Assembly (NCBI RefSeq): GCF_029407905.1
Contig: NW_026577903.1
Coordinates: 868,001 to 932,000, forward strand
Length of the DNA: 64,000 nt
Origin: Bubalus kerabau
Taxonomy: Eukaryota > Chordata > Mammalia > Artiodactyla > Bovidae
Reading direction: 5' to 3'
Below, piece by piece: positions 47,881 through 58,894 of the stretch; position 1 is the stretch's first letter, and each line of letters begins with the position of its first letter. The notes under the pieces are model-generated. The model was given only the letters and a program-made list of their open reading frames with translations, ran no database searches and was not told the origin of the DNA. A program made the position numbers and the translations under genes.

Positions 47881-49700
47881 GAACGTGGGACTTCCCTTGA
47901 GACGCCGTCACGGGCAAGGGCCTCATCTTGCCAAGAGGTGGGAACCACGTGGTTTTTCTCGAGTTGCGGCGGCATTCTCGAGTTAGGACGGGGATCTCAG
48001 CCTTCCCCTTGGGTTGGCCCTGGGAAGCCCAATCTTCCCCTCGGGTTGCGAGGGAAAGCTGGGGGTTGCGCTCGAGTCACTGCAGGGCCAAAGAGACCTC
48101 ATCTAGGCGTGTGTCCGGGACCTAATATTCCTCTGCAGGGAAGGCAGGGATCTCGGGGTGGCATTCCAGGCTCCCCCGGTGAGTCAGGCCTCGTCTCGAG
48201 GGGAAGCCAAGGACTCCGCTCTCCTCTCCAGTCGCGACGCAGGTCTCTTGGAGCCCCCTGAGCGGCCTCAAGGGAGTCCAGCCTCCTCTTCCGTTTGGAG
48301 AGAGGACCCGGGATTGCTCTGCAGGCCATGCAGGAAAAGAAGGCCCTCATCTCGCGAGGACGGGGGCGTCTCAGGGGTTTCCTCGAGCTGCGGCGCCCGT
48401 GGGGGTTTTCTCCCGAGGCACGACGAGGATCTCAGGGAGACTCTAGTGCGGCGACAGGGAAGTCAGGTCTCCATGCGCGTGGCGAGGGGGAGCGCGTCCT
48501 GGCTCTCGAGTCACGGGAGGGGACTAGGGCCTCGAGACGCGTTGAAGAAGGACTCTCGAGGTCTTTCTCGGGGGGCGGCGGCAAACCCTCGTTTCCCTCG
48601 CCTTCTGCCGGGGACCTTAGGGAACTTCCCAGGGTGCCTCTGAGAGGCGAGGGATCCTGTGGAGGTGGCGGGGCCCCTCGGGACTCCGCTGGGTCTGGCG
48701 CAACGCAAGAAGGCCTCACCTCGAGGGAAGGCAGGAACCTCAGGCTTCCTCTCCTTTTCGGACTCCGCCCGAAGGGTCCCTGCAGAGTTGGGACAGGAGA
48801 GTCAGGCCTCGTCTTGTCTGAGGAAGGGAACCCCGCTGGCCTCTCGAGTTGCTCAGGGGGTCTCAGGCCCCTCGTCGTGCTGTGTGTGGAACGCGCGGGT
48901 CTTTGCGGACGATGCACGGGGGTGGCAGTGCCCCTTCGTGTTGTGCCTTCACCCACAGGGTTGCCTTCGAAGAGGGGTCCGGGCCTCGGGTCCTTCTCAA
49001 GAGCGGACCGGGGAATCGGGGGCGTTCGGCATGTGGCACCACCCACGTGGCTCGTCTCGAATTTCCTCGTGAGAACGGCCTCATCCTGAGGTGCGCCGGG
49101 AAGGCCGGGAACCCCTTCCAGACCACGCAGGGGAATCGCATCTTCTGTCGTGATCAGGAGGAGAGAAGGGGCTCAGAGGAAGCGGTGCCGGGAACCTCGG
49201 TGTTCCCCTCGGGGGAACCCGGCGTGTCAGGGGACTTTTGGGGTCGCAGGAAGGCTGTCAGGGACTGTTTCGCCCTTCAGGGCGGAACAGGGGACTTCCC
49301 TTGAGACGCCGTCGCGGGCAAGGGCCTCATCTTGCCAAGAGGTGGGAACCACGTGGTTTTTCTCGAGTTGCGGCGGGATTCTCGAGTTACGACGGGGATC
49401 TCAGCCTTCCCCATGGGTTGGCCCTGGGAAGCCCAAACTTCCCCTCGGGTGGCGAGGGAAAGCTGGGGGTTGCGCTCGAGTCACTTCAGGGCCGAAGAGA
49501 CCTCACCTAGGCGTGTGTCCGGGACCTAATATTCCTCTCCAGGGAAGGCAGGGATCTCGGGGTTGCATTCCAGGCTCCCCCGGGGAGTCAGGCCTCGTCT
49601 CGAGGGGAAGCCAAGGACTCCGCTTTCCTCTCGAGTCGCGACTCGGGTCACTTGGAGCCCCCTGAGCGGCTTCAAGGGAGTCCAGCCTCCTCTTCAGTTT
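47880..49700 (+). repeat. Type 2 satellite segment, 47.9-49.7 kb
   Basis: About 1.3 monomers closely resemble the 35.7-40.7 kb block (ggttggccctggg, agccccctgagcgg, ggggcgttcggcatg). The switch in at ~47880 follows a segment copied from 35.1-35.6 kb. The switch out near 49700 restores type 1 sequence. Confidence 0.7.
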
Positions 49701-52124
49701 GGAGAGAGGACTCGTGATTGGTCTCCAGGCCATGCAGGAAAATAAGGCCCTCATCTCGCGATGACCGGGGTGTCTCATGTGTTTCCTCGAGCTGCCGCGC
49801 CAGTGTGGGTTTCCTCACGAGGTACGATGAGGAACTCATGGAGCCTCTCGTGCAGTGCCAGGTTAGTCAGGTCTCCATGCGCGTGGCGAGGGGGAGCGTG
49901 TCATTGCTCTCGAGTCATGGTAGGGGAATCGCGACTCAACACATTTTGAAGCACTCTCGAGGTCTTTCTCAAGTCACGGCAGAAAACCCAGGGTTCCCTC
50001 GACTTGTGCCTGTGACCTCAGGGAGCTTCTTATTGTGCCTCTGATAGCTCAGGGGTACTGTGGAGTTGGTAGGGGCCTCTAGGGACTCCACTGGTTGTGG
50101 TGCAATGGAAGAGGGCTTCATCTCGAGTGGACGCAGGAACCTCAGGCTTCCTCTCCTTTTCTGACTCGGATCCCATGGTCCCTGCAGAGTAGGGACAAGA
50201 GAGTCACACCTAGTCTTCTGTTGAGGAATGGACCTTCGTTTGCCTTTCGAGTTGTTTACAGGGTGACAGGCCACTTGTCGAAATGTCTGTGGGACCTGCG
50301 GGTTTTTCTGGACGATGCACGCGGGTGTCAGTGCCCCTTCGTGTTGTGCCTTCATCCACAGGTTTTCCTTCAAAGAGGTGTGCTGGCATCGGGTTCTTTT
50401 CAAGAGTGGACCGTGAAATTGGGGTCTTTCGACATGTGGCACCACCCACGAGGCTACGTCTCGAACTTCCTCATGAGACCGGCCTCATCCTGAGGTGCGC
50501 CCGGAAGGTCGGGAACCCCTTGCAGACAGAGAAGGGGAGTCGACCCTCCTGTCGCAATCAGGAGAGGAGAAGGGGCTCAGATGAAGTGGTGCCGGGAACC
50601 TCGGTGTTCCCCTTGAGTGAGTCTGGTATGTCGCGGAACTTTTGGGGTCGCATCAAGGGTGCCAAGTACCGTTTCGCACTTCAGGATGGAACGTGGGACT
50701 TCTCTTGAGATGCTGTAGCGGACAAAGGGCCTCATCTTGCGATGACGAGGGAAGCACGTGGTTTTTCTCGAGTTGCGGTGGGATTCTCGAGTTACGACGG
50801 GGAATTCAGGCTTCCTCTTGTGTTGGCCCAGGAAGTCTAATCTTCCATTCGAGTTGCCAGGGAGAGCTGGGGATTGGGCTCCATTCACTGAAGGGCAAAC
50901 TAGACCTCATCTAGGCTTGTATCCAGGACTTAATGTTCCTCTCCATAGGCGACAGGGATTTGGGGTTGCATTCCATACTCACCCGGGGAGTCAGGCCTCA
51001 TCTCGAGGGGAAGCAAAGGACTCCACTCTCTTCTCGAGTCGCGACAGGTATCTCTTGGAGCCCACTGAGTGGTCTTTGCTCTGTAGGAGAGCTCTAGTGT
51101 TCATAAGCCTGTACATAAGTGAACACAGACATTCTGTGTGCATGTTGCTGCATACCCAAAATAGGGCCACAAGGAGCCTCATGCTCTCCATGCGGCGCGG
51201 AAGCTGTGCAGCCACGCAGCAGCTGAAGAATCCAACCAATTGCTCTTTTCTTACCTCTGACAGAGCTCGCATTGCCGTAGCCCTTGGCAGTTTGGAAACA
51301 CTGGGCCCTAACCCCTCTCAAAGTAGGCCTGGGTTCTAGTTCGAATAGAAAGTCAATAGCGGAGCTGAGGACAGGAACGCGGCAGTCATTTATCACACGC
51401 TCCTGCAGCCTGCTACTACAGGGACACTAACGCTAGAAGCTAGGAATGTCTTTGCAAGGTGCGCAAAGGACAAGGGAGAACCTCGACCCTGACTCTAGTA
51501 TTTCAGTCCCCTGAGCAGATCTGAGGTTCTCCCGCTGTAGAAGCTAACCCATTCCTTTCAAATACAGGCTTCCTAACACAGGGCCAGTTGGCTGCTTGCT
51601 CTTCCACGAAGCAGGCTTCCTTAACTTGCAAACTGCGAATTCCGCTTAACAGCCTGGAGGAAAATCGCTTCTTGGAAGATTTTTTTCAGAGGCTGTATCC
51701 CCGGGGCTGGGGCCAAGCTAGGGGACCCATACTGACAAGGGAAGGCAAAACCACATCCAATGTCTTTGCTCTGGAGGACAGCTTTGGTGAGCCTAAGTCT
51801 TTCAGGAATATTTCTGGCTCCAACAGAGTCAAATTCTGTGTGTGAAGCTGCACAGCCAAAATAGGGGAACAGAGAGCCTGATTCTCTCTGTGTAGCTTTG
51901 AAGCTGTCATTCAAACAACAGCTTGCGAATCCATACAATGCTCTCCCTTACTGCTAAGAGAATTCTCATTGCTGTCGTCCTTGACAGCTTGTAGAAATCC
52001 GCACCCTAACCCTTCTCCAAGTAGGCCTGGGTCCTAGCTCGGAACAACAGGCAACGGCGGAGCTGAGGCCAGTAAGGCACAAGTGAGGTCTCACACACTC
52101 TTGCAGCCTGATCGTCCAGGAGCA

Positions 52125-52147
52125 GTAAGGCCTCTTTTTCCCTGCAG
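52125..52147 (+). other. Intron-like 23 bp GTAAGG...CAG motif in A half (1 of 4)
   Basis: The run starts with donor-like gtaagg, passes through a pyrimidine tract and ends with acceptor-like cag, followed by gaggctcgc. It occupies the place where B halves carry ~185 bp of other sequence. It also occurs at 53354-53376, 56422-56444 and 57648-57670. The A half at 55531 has a decayed version (gactaaggcctgttgtgc). At 23 bp it is too short to be spliced. Confidence 0.6.
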
Positions 52148-53551
52148 GAGGCTCGCTTGCCTTGCCTCCTGTGAACTGCATTTCCCAGCCTGGGCGCAAA
52201 GCTGTTCCTGGAGATTTTTTCTCAGGGGCTGTTTCCCTGGAGCTGGGTCGGACCTCGGGGGCCCAACTCACAGGGGAAGACAAAACCACATGGACAGGGC
52301 TATGCTCTGTAGGAGAGCTCTAGTGAACCTCATCTCTCAGGAACATTCTTGGCTTCTACAGAGACACCTCTGTGCATGAAGCTACACACCCAACATAGTG
52401 GCAAAGGGAGTCTGATTCTCTCCGTGGGTGCTGAAGCTTTGTGACAAAGCACCTGCTAAGAATCCATCTGCATAGGCTTCCCTCACCTTGACAGAGGTCT
52501 CATTGCTGTAGTCCTTTGCAGTTTGGAAAGAAGCAGACCCTTACCCTTCACCAAGTAGGCCCTTGTCCTTGTTTGAATGGAAAGGCAGTAGCTGAGCTGA
52601 GGCCAGTAAGGCGCCAGTCAAGTCTGACATATTCCCGATGCCTGCTCCTTCATGGAAAATAACGTTAGAATCTGGGAATGTCTTTGCAAGGCTGGCAAAG
52701 GGCAGTCAGGAACCTCGACCCTGCCTCTGGAATTTCTATCTTCTCAGCACATCTGGCGGTCTCGGTCAGGAGAAACTAACCCATTCCTTGCAAATATAGG
52801 CTTCCAAACACAGGCCGGTTGGCTGTCTCTTCTTGCCGAAGGAAGCTTGCTTATCCCACCTCCTGCGAACTCCGCTTCCCAGCCTGGGGGATAAGAGGTT
52901 CTTGGAGATCTTTTCTCAGAGGCTGTTTCCACGGAGCAGGGGCCGATCCTGGAGACCCACATGCACAGGGGAAGGGAAAACCGCATGGATAAGTCTTTGC
53001 TCTCTAGGAGTGCTCTAGTGAACCTCACTCTATGGGGAATGTTCTTGGCTCCAACGGGGACATCTCTGTGTGGGAAGCTGCATAGCCAACATAGAGACAC
53101 AGAGACCTGATTCTCTCTGTGCAGCTTTGACGCTGTCGTTCAAACAACAAATTGAGAATCCACACAATGCTCTCCCTTACCACTGAGAGAGTTATCATTG
53201 CTGTAGCCCTTCGCAGTTTCTGGAAATCGGCACACAAACACTTCTCCAAGTAGGCCTGGGTTCAAGTTCAGATGAACATGCAATAGCGGAGCTGAGGCCA
53301 GTAAGGCACCAGTCAGGTGTCACACACTCTGGCAGCCTGCTCCTCCAGGGACAGTAAGGCCTCTATTTCCCTTCAGGAGGCTCGCTTGCCTTACTTCCTG
53401 TGAACAGCGTTTCCCAGCCTGGGCGGAAAGCAGTTCCTGGAGATCTTTTCTCAGGGGCTGTTTCCCCGGAGTTGGGGCGGACCTCGGGGACCCAACTCAC
53501 AGGGGAAGGCAAAACCAAATGGACAGGTCTATGCTCTGTAGGAGATCTCTA

Positions 53552-53557
53552 GTGAAC
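53552..53557 (+). repeat. Left 6 bp target duplication of the solo LTR
   Basis: gtgaac precedes the tgccgggg end of the LTR. The same six bases follow its other end at 54858-54863. Confidence 0.9.
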
Positions 53558-54857
53558 TGCCGGGGTCCAGCCCCAGCTGATCCAGGGTATTCGAAGCAGA
53601 GACGGCGTAGGCGAGGGTCAGGGAACAACTGCTTAATTAAACGTTAATTAAGGATATAAAGAGTAATAAAATGAGGATAGCTCAGTAGGAAAATTCAGTG
53701 GAGAAAAGAGGCTGAGTAGCTTGGTTTACGCGGGGGACCAATAAAACTTCAAGACAAGAAGCTTGCACCACTTACGTAGGCCGCAGGCGTCCTTCCGCTC
53801 TCCCGAAGGAGAGGAGACACTGAGGCCTCCCCGGTCGGATCTTAGAAGCCCAGGCAAAATTAGTAAGCTTGGTGGGTTCCGCGCTCCAGATGGAGACTCA
53901 ACCAGAGTGAGAGAGAGAGAGAGAGACATGGGGAGACCAGTATTTCGAGAAACTGATCCCAATTCTTTATTTTCCATGGTCTACTTTTATACACTGAGAT
54001 GTTATGCCAAAGTCACGTGGGGTCAGCAGTCCTGACTTTTATCAAAGTCAGGTGCTTCATACAAAAGTATACAGAGGTCTTAGGGGTGTTACATCATCTT
54101 CTGGCCGGGGGGCCTGCTGACAATTTACGACCCTCTCCTTGTGACAGCGGTCAGTCAACCAGGACACTTATTTCTCCAGGGGTGATTATTCTTAAAACAG
54201 ACGCCACCCAAATAAAGTTACATTCCTATAGGGTGAGGGTGTAGTGGGTTTTAGTTAAGGAAAGAATTTACTTAGCCTAAGGTCTAACGTGATTTATATC
54301 AAAGGTTAATACTTATTTCTTCTATATATTCATTAATGTGTATAAGGGCAGGGGATGTGGAGACTTAGCAGTAAACATCAGCTCAACAAATGAAAAACCC
54401 TTCACCAATATGATTTCTAATCAGCCCATTATACTTATACTAATAATTTTCTAACTTTTCTAAGGAACCTGTTTTTAGAAGGTTTAAAGCATCTCGTGCC
54501 TCTCATGGTTGGGCGGCTGTGAGCAATCACATGTGGCCGGACAAGCCTGTCAGGCAGGCTAGAGAACCTTCAGAGGAGTTTGTAGGTTAAAGCACTCTTG
54601 TCACACCCAGGGGTTTTTATCAACTGGAGCTCTAGGTTAACTCCTTCTCCGAAAGAGGTGGTGGGGGACAGCCCCCCGTAAAGTCAGAGGTGTAGGTGAG
54701 AGCACAAAGTAGTAAGGTAGGCAGGCTCTGGTTATGGGGGTAGATGCTCGAGGATTTCCAGGGGGACTCCTGAGGCTCGATCCCACCTTTGCGTATGTCG
54801 AGCCTCCTTCCTCATGACCTTTGCCATGGGCGGAGTGCCTCACTCTGGCCCCCAACA
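53558..54857 (-). mobile_element. Solo LTR of a bovine ERV2/ERVK-type endogenous retrovirus
   Basis: The 1300 bp element is bounded by TG (tgccgggg at 53558) and CA (cccccaaca ending 54857) and flanked by perfect gtgaac duplications. A 6 bp duplication is the norm for class II (ERV2/ERVK) elements. Read on the minus strand it starts tgttgggggccagag, has a TATA-like gataaaaac (complement of 54611-54622) and an AATAAA (complement of 53965-53975), and ends ccccggca. This orders U3, R and U5 on the minus strand. It resembles the cattle BTLTR1 group, a name given from memory and unchecked. No internal gag/pol/env sequence is present, so it is a recombination remnant. A short (GA)n run lies at 53907-53926. 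Confidence 0.88.
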
Positions 54858-54863
54858 GTGAAC
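54858..54863 (+). repeat. Right 6 bp target duplication of the solo LTR
   Basis: gtgaac follows the CA end of the LTR and resumes the interrupted B unit (gtgaacctcctctctcagg) without loss. Confidence 0.9.
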
Positions 54864-57800
54864 CTCCTCTCTCAGGAACATTCTTGGCTCCTATCGAGAC
54901 ACCTCTGTGCGTGTAGCTACAAACGCAACGTAGGGGCAAAGGGAGCCAGATTCTTTCCGTGGGGTGCTGATGCTTTGTGGCAAAGCACCTGCTTGAGAAT
55001 CCATCAGCTTACGCTTCCCTCGCCTTGACAGAGGTCTCATTGCTGTAGCCCTTGGCAGTTTGGAAAGAAGAGGACCCTTACCTTTCATAAAGTGGGCCCT
55101 TGTCCTAGTTTGAAAGGAAAGGCAAGAGCTGAGCTGAGGCCAATAAGGCGCCAGTCAAGTCTGACATATTCCCGAAGCCTGCTCCTTCATGGAAAATAAC
55201 GCTGTAATCTAGGAATGTCTCTGCAAGGCTGGCAAAGGGCAGTCAGGAGCCTGCACCCTGTCTCTGGAATTACCGACTTCTGAACAGATCTGGAGGTCTC
55301 CCTTAGGGGAAGCTAACCCATTCTTCCAAATAGAGGCTTCCAAACGCAGGCCGCTTGGCTGCCTCTTGCTCTCTGAAGGAGGCCTGCTTTTCCCGCCTCC
55401 TATGAACCCCACATCCCAGCCTCTGGGAAAAGCGGATCTTGAAGATCTTTTCTCGGGGGTTGTTTCCACGGAGCTGGGGCCGAGCCTGGAGCCCCAAACG
55501 CACAGGGGAAGAAAAACCACATGGACAAGTCTTTGCTCTCTAGTAGAGCTCTAGTGAACTTCACTCTGTCAGGAACGTTCTTGTTTCCTATGGAGACACC
55601 CCTGTCTGTGAAGCTGTGTACCGAACATGGAGACACAGAGTCTGATTCTCTCTGTGCAGCTTTGAAGCTGTCGTTCAAACAACAGCTTGAAAATCCATAC
55701 AATGCTCTTCCTTACCCGTGACACAGTTCTCATTGCTATACCCCTTGGCAGTATTTAGAAATCCATACCCAAACCCTTCTCCTAGTAGGCCTGGGTCCTA
55801 GTTCGGAGAAGCACGCAATGGCGGAGCTGAGGCCAGTAAGGCACCAGTCAGGTCTCACACACTCTGGCAGCCTGATCGTCCAGGGAGACTAAGGCCTGTT
55901 GTGCCTTGCAGGAGGCTCGCTTGTGTTACCTCCTGTGAACTGCGTTTGCCAGCCTGGGGGAATAGCGGTCCCTGGAGATCTTTTCTCAGGGGCTCCTTCC
56001 CCTGAGCTGGGGCGGACCTCAGGGACCCAACTCACAGGGCAAGGCAAAACCATATGGACAGGTCTATGCTCTGTAGCAGACTTCTAGTGAACCTCATCTC
56101 TCAGGAACATTCTTGGCTCCTATAGAGACACTTCTGTGTGTGAAGCTGCGTACCTAACATAGGGGCACAGAGAGCCTGATTCTCTCAGTTCATTTTGACC
56201 CTGTCGTTCAGAAAACAGCTTGAGAATCCATAAAATGCTCTCCCTTACCGCTGAGAGAATTCTCACTGCTGTAGCCCTTGGCACTTTGTAGAAATCCGCA
56301 CCCAAACGCTTCTCCAAATAGGCCTGGGTCCTAGTTCGGAGGAACAGGCAATGGTGGAACTGAGGCCAGTAAGGCAACAGTCAGGTTTTACACACTCTGG
56401 CAGCCTGCTCCTCCAGGGACAGTAAGGCCTCTTTTTCTCTGCAGGAGGTTCGCTTGCCTTACTTCCTGTGAACAGCGTTTCCCAGCCTCAGCGAAGCGGT
56501 TCCTGGAGATCTTTTCTCAGGGACAGTTTCCCCGGAGGTGTGGCAGACCTAGGGCACCCAACTCACAGGGGAAGGAAAAACCACATGGACAGGTCTATGC
56601 TCTGTAGGAGAGGTTTAGTGAACCTAATCTCTCAGGAACATTCTTGGCTCCTATAGAGACAACTCTGTGTGTGAAGCTACACTTCAAACATTGGGGAAGA
56701 GGGATCTTGGTTCTCTCCGTGGGGTGCTGATGCTTTGTAGTAAAGCACCTGCTTGAGAATCCATCCTCTTAAGCTTCCCTCGCTTTGACAGAGGTCTCAT
56801 TGCTGTAGCCCTTGGCAGTTTCAAAGAAGAAGACCCTTACCCTTCATAAAGTAGGCCCTTGTCCTAGTTTGAATGGAAAGGCAATAGCTGAGCTGAGGCC
56901 AATAAGGAGCCAGTCCCCTCTGACACATTCCCGAAGCCTGCTCCTTCATGGAATATAACTCTAGAATGTTGGAATGTCTTTGCAAGGCTGGCAAAGGGCA
57001 GTCAGGAACCAGCACCCTGCCTCTGGAATTACCGACTTCTGAGCAGATCTGGAGGTCTCCTTTAGGAGAAGCTAACCCATTCCTTCCAAATAGAGGCTTC
57101 AAAACACAGGCAGGTTGGCTGCCTTTCGTGCCCGAAGGAGGCTTGCTTTTCTCTCCTCCTATGAACCCCAGTTCCCAGCCTCTGGGAAAAGCGTATCTTG
57201 AAGATATTTTCTCAGGGGTTGTTTCCACGGAGCTGGGGCCGAGCCCGGGGCCCAAAGGCACAGGGGAAGGCAAGACCACATGGACAGGTCTATGCTCTGT
57301 AGCAGACCTCTAGTGAACCTCATCTCTCAGGAGCATTCTTGGCTCCTACAGAGACACCTCTGTGTGTGAAGCTGCGTACCTAACATAGGGGCAGAGAGAG
57401 CCTGATTCTCTCTGTTCATTTTGACGCTGTCATTCAGAAAACAGCTTGAGAATCCATAAAATGCTCTCCCTTACCACCGAGAGAATTCTCACTGCTGTAG
57501 CCCTTGGCACTTTGTAGAAATCTGTACCCAAACGCTTTTCCAAGTAGGCCTGGGTGCTAGCTCGGATGAACAGGCAATGGTGGAGCTGAGGCCAGTAAGG
57601 CAACAGTCAGGTTTCACACATTCTGGCATCCTGCTCCTCCAGGGACTGTAAGGCCTCTTTTTCTCTGCAGGAGATTCGCTTGCCTTACTTCATGTGAACA
57701 GCATTTCCCAGCCTCAGCGAAGCGGTTCCTGGAGATCTTTTCTCAGGGACAGTTTCCCCGGAGGTGTGGCGGACCTCGAGGACCCAACTCACAGGGGAAG

Positions 57801-58890
57801 GCAAAACCACATGGACAGGTCTATGCTCTGTAGGAGAGGTTTAGTGAACCTAATCTCTCAGGAACATTCTTGGCTCCTATAGAGACAACTCTGTGTGTGA
57901 AGCTACACTCCCAACATTGGTGCACAGGGAGCTTGATTCTCTCCGTGGGGTGCTGATGCTTTGTGGCATAGCACCTGCTTGAGAATCCATCCTCTTAGGC
58001 TTCCCTCACCTTGACAGAGGTCTCATTGCTGTAGCCCTTGGCAGTTTGCAAAGAAGAAGACCCTTACCCTTCATAAAGTAGGGCCTTGTCCTAGTTTGAA
58101 TGGAAAGGCAATAGCTGAGCTGAGGTCAATAAGGAGCCAGTCCCGTCTGACACATTCCCGAAGCCTGCTCCTTCATGGAAATAACTCTAGAATCTATGAA
58201 TATCTTTGCAAGGCTAGCAAAGGGCAGTCAGGAACCAGTACCCTGCCTCTGGAATTACCGACTTCTGAGCAGATCTGGAGGTCTCCTTTAGGAGAAGCTA
58301 ACCCATTCCTTCCAAATAGAGGTTTCAAAACACAGGCAGGTGGGCTGCCTTTTCGTTCCCTATGGAGGCGTGCTTTTCTCTCCTCTTACGAACCCCGGTT
58401 CCCAGACACTGGGAAAAGTGGATCTTGAAGATATTTTCTCAGGGGTTGTTTCCACGGAGCTGGGGCCGAGCCTGGAGACCCAAAGGCACAGGGGAAGGCA
58501 AGACCACATGGATAAGCCTTTGCTCTTTAGTATAGCTCTAATGAACCTCACTCTGTCAGGATCTTTCTTGATTCCTACGGAGACACACCTGTGTGTGAAG
58601 CTGCGGGCACAGAGAGCCTGATTACCCCTGTGCAGCGCTGAGTCTGGGCGGCTAAACAACAGCTTGGGAATGCAGCCTGGGGCGCTTCCATTCCCTCGGA
58701 CAGAGCTCTCCTTGCGGTAGGCCTAGGTAGTTTGCATACAATGGGGCCCTAAGCCCTCTGCAAGTTGGCCTGGCTCCTAGGTCCAAAGGGCAGGCCAGAG
58801 CGGAGCTGAGGCTGTCAGGCTCCAGACACATCTCCCATACTCCTACATCCTGCTCCTACCCGGGCGTGAACGCTAGAAGCTGGGAAGGTA
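54864..58890 (+). repeat. A/B composite tandem repeat, right part
   Basis: The interrupted B half continues to 55531, giving ~697 bp once the LTR is removed. It is followed by A (55531-56064), a second A-type half (56064-56593), B (56593-57288), A (57288-57818), B (57818-58519) and a diverged last unit (58519-~58890). Two A halves in a row at 55.5-56.6 kb break the strict B-A alternation. The A halves at 56.1 and 57.3 kb share private changes (gctgcgtacctaacataggg, ttcattttgac). Units 56593-57818 and 57818 onward are therefore a recent dimer-level duplication. The last unit loses similarity near 58890, at the start of the CpG-rich module. Confidence 0.8.
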
Positions 58891-58894
58891 CCTG

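Larger units (their letters stand above)
20594..51072 (+). repeat. Satellite I-like (1.715-type) tandem array, right part
   Basis: This continues the left array in the same orientation and register after the L1. Anchors fall at about 21096, 22505, 23925, 25322, 26723, 28142, 29563, 30962, 32361, 33765, 35151, 36553, 37957, 39362, 40766, 41666, 43069, 44470, 45873, 47393, 48787 and 50189. All intervals are 1386-1421 bp except 900 (40766-41666, internal deletion) and 1520 (45873-47393, 121 bp duplication). Monomers differ enough to define type 1 and type 2 classes and several shared-variant lineages, so this is not a freshly homogenised array core. It stops abruptly at 51072, mid-monomer, against a different tandem family. 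The many open frames across it lie in several frames and both strands and are not genes. Confidence 0.9.
51073..53557 (+). repeat. A/B composite tandem repeat, left part
   Basis: A tandem family of different sequence from the satellite. Units begin at 't(c/a)tttgctctgtaggag..ctctagtgaacct'. Positions are 51073 (diverged B, ~689 bp), 51762 (A, ~538 bp), 52301 (B, ~692 bp), 52993 (A, ~535 bp) and 53528 (B, cut by the LTR). A and B halves share their first ~330 bp (aggaacattcttggctcc, gcagtttg, gagctgaggccagtaagg) and their last ~140 bp. B has ~160 bp more (net) in the middle, containing 'gaatgtctttgcaaggctgg' and 'gaagctaacccattcc'. GC is near half. I cannot name the family. An average unit near 600 bp makes one of the minor bovine satellites possible, but this is untested. 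No coding capacity is visible. Confidence 0.8.

Noticed and set aside
1..51072. CENP-B box in the satellite
   Set aside because: I looked for TTCG-N4-A-N2-CGGG on the plus strand. The nearest candidate, ttcgaagaggtgtccggg, has the wrong spacing and no A at the required place.
53558..54857. A complete endogenous provirus
   Set aside because: Only one LTR is present, bounded by the 6 bp duplications; there is no internal region in the window.
51073..58890. A/B repeat as bovine satellite II (1.723, ~680-700 bp unit)
   Set aside because: The B length is similar, but base composition near half GC is too low for a 1.723 g/ml satellite, and the A halves do not fit. Left unnamed.
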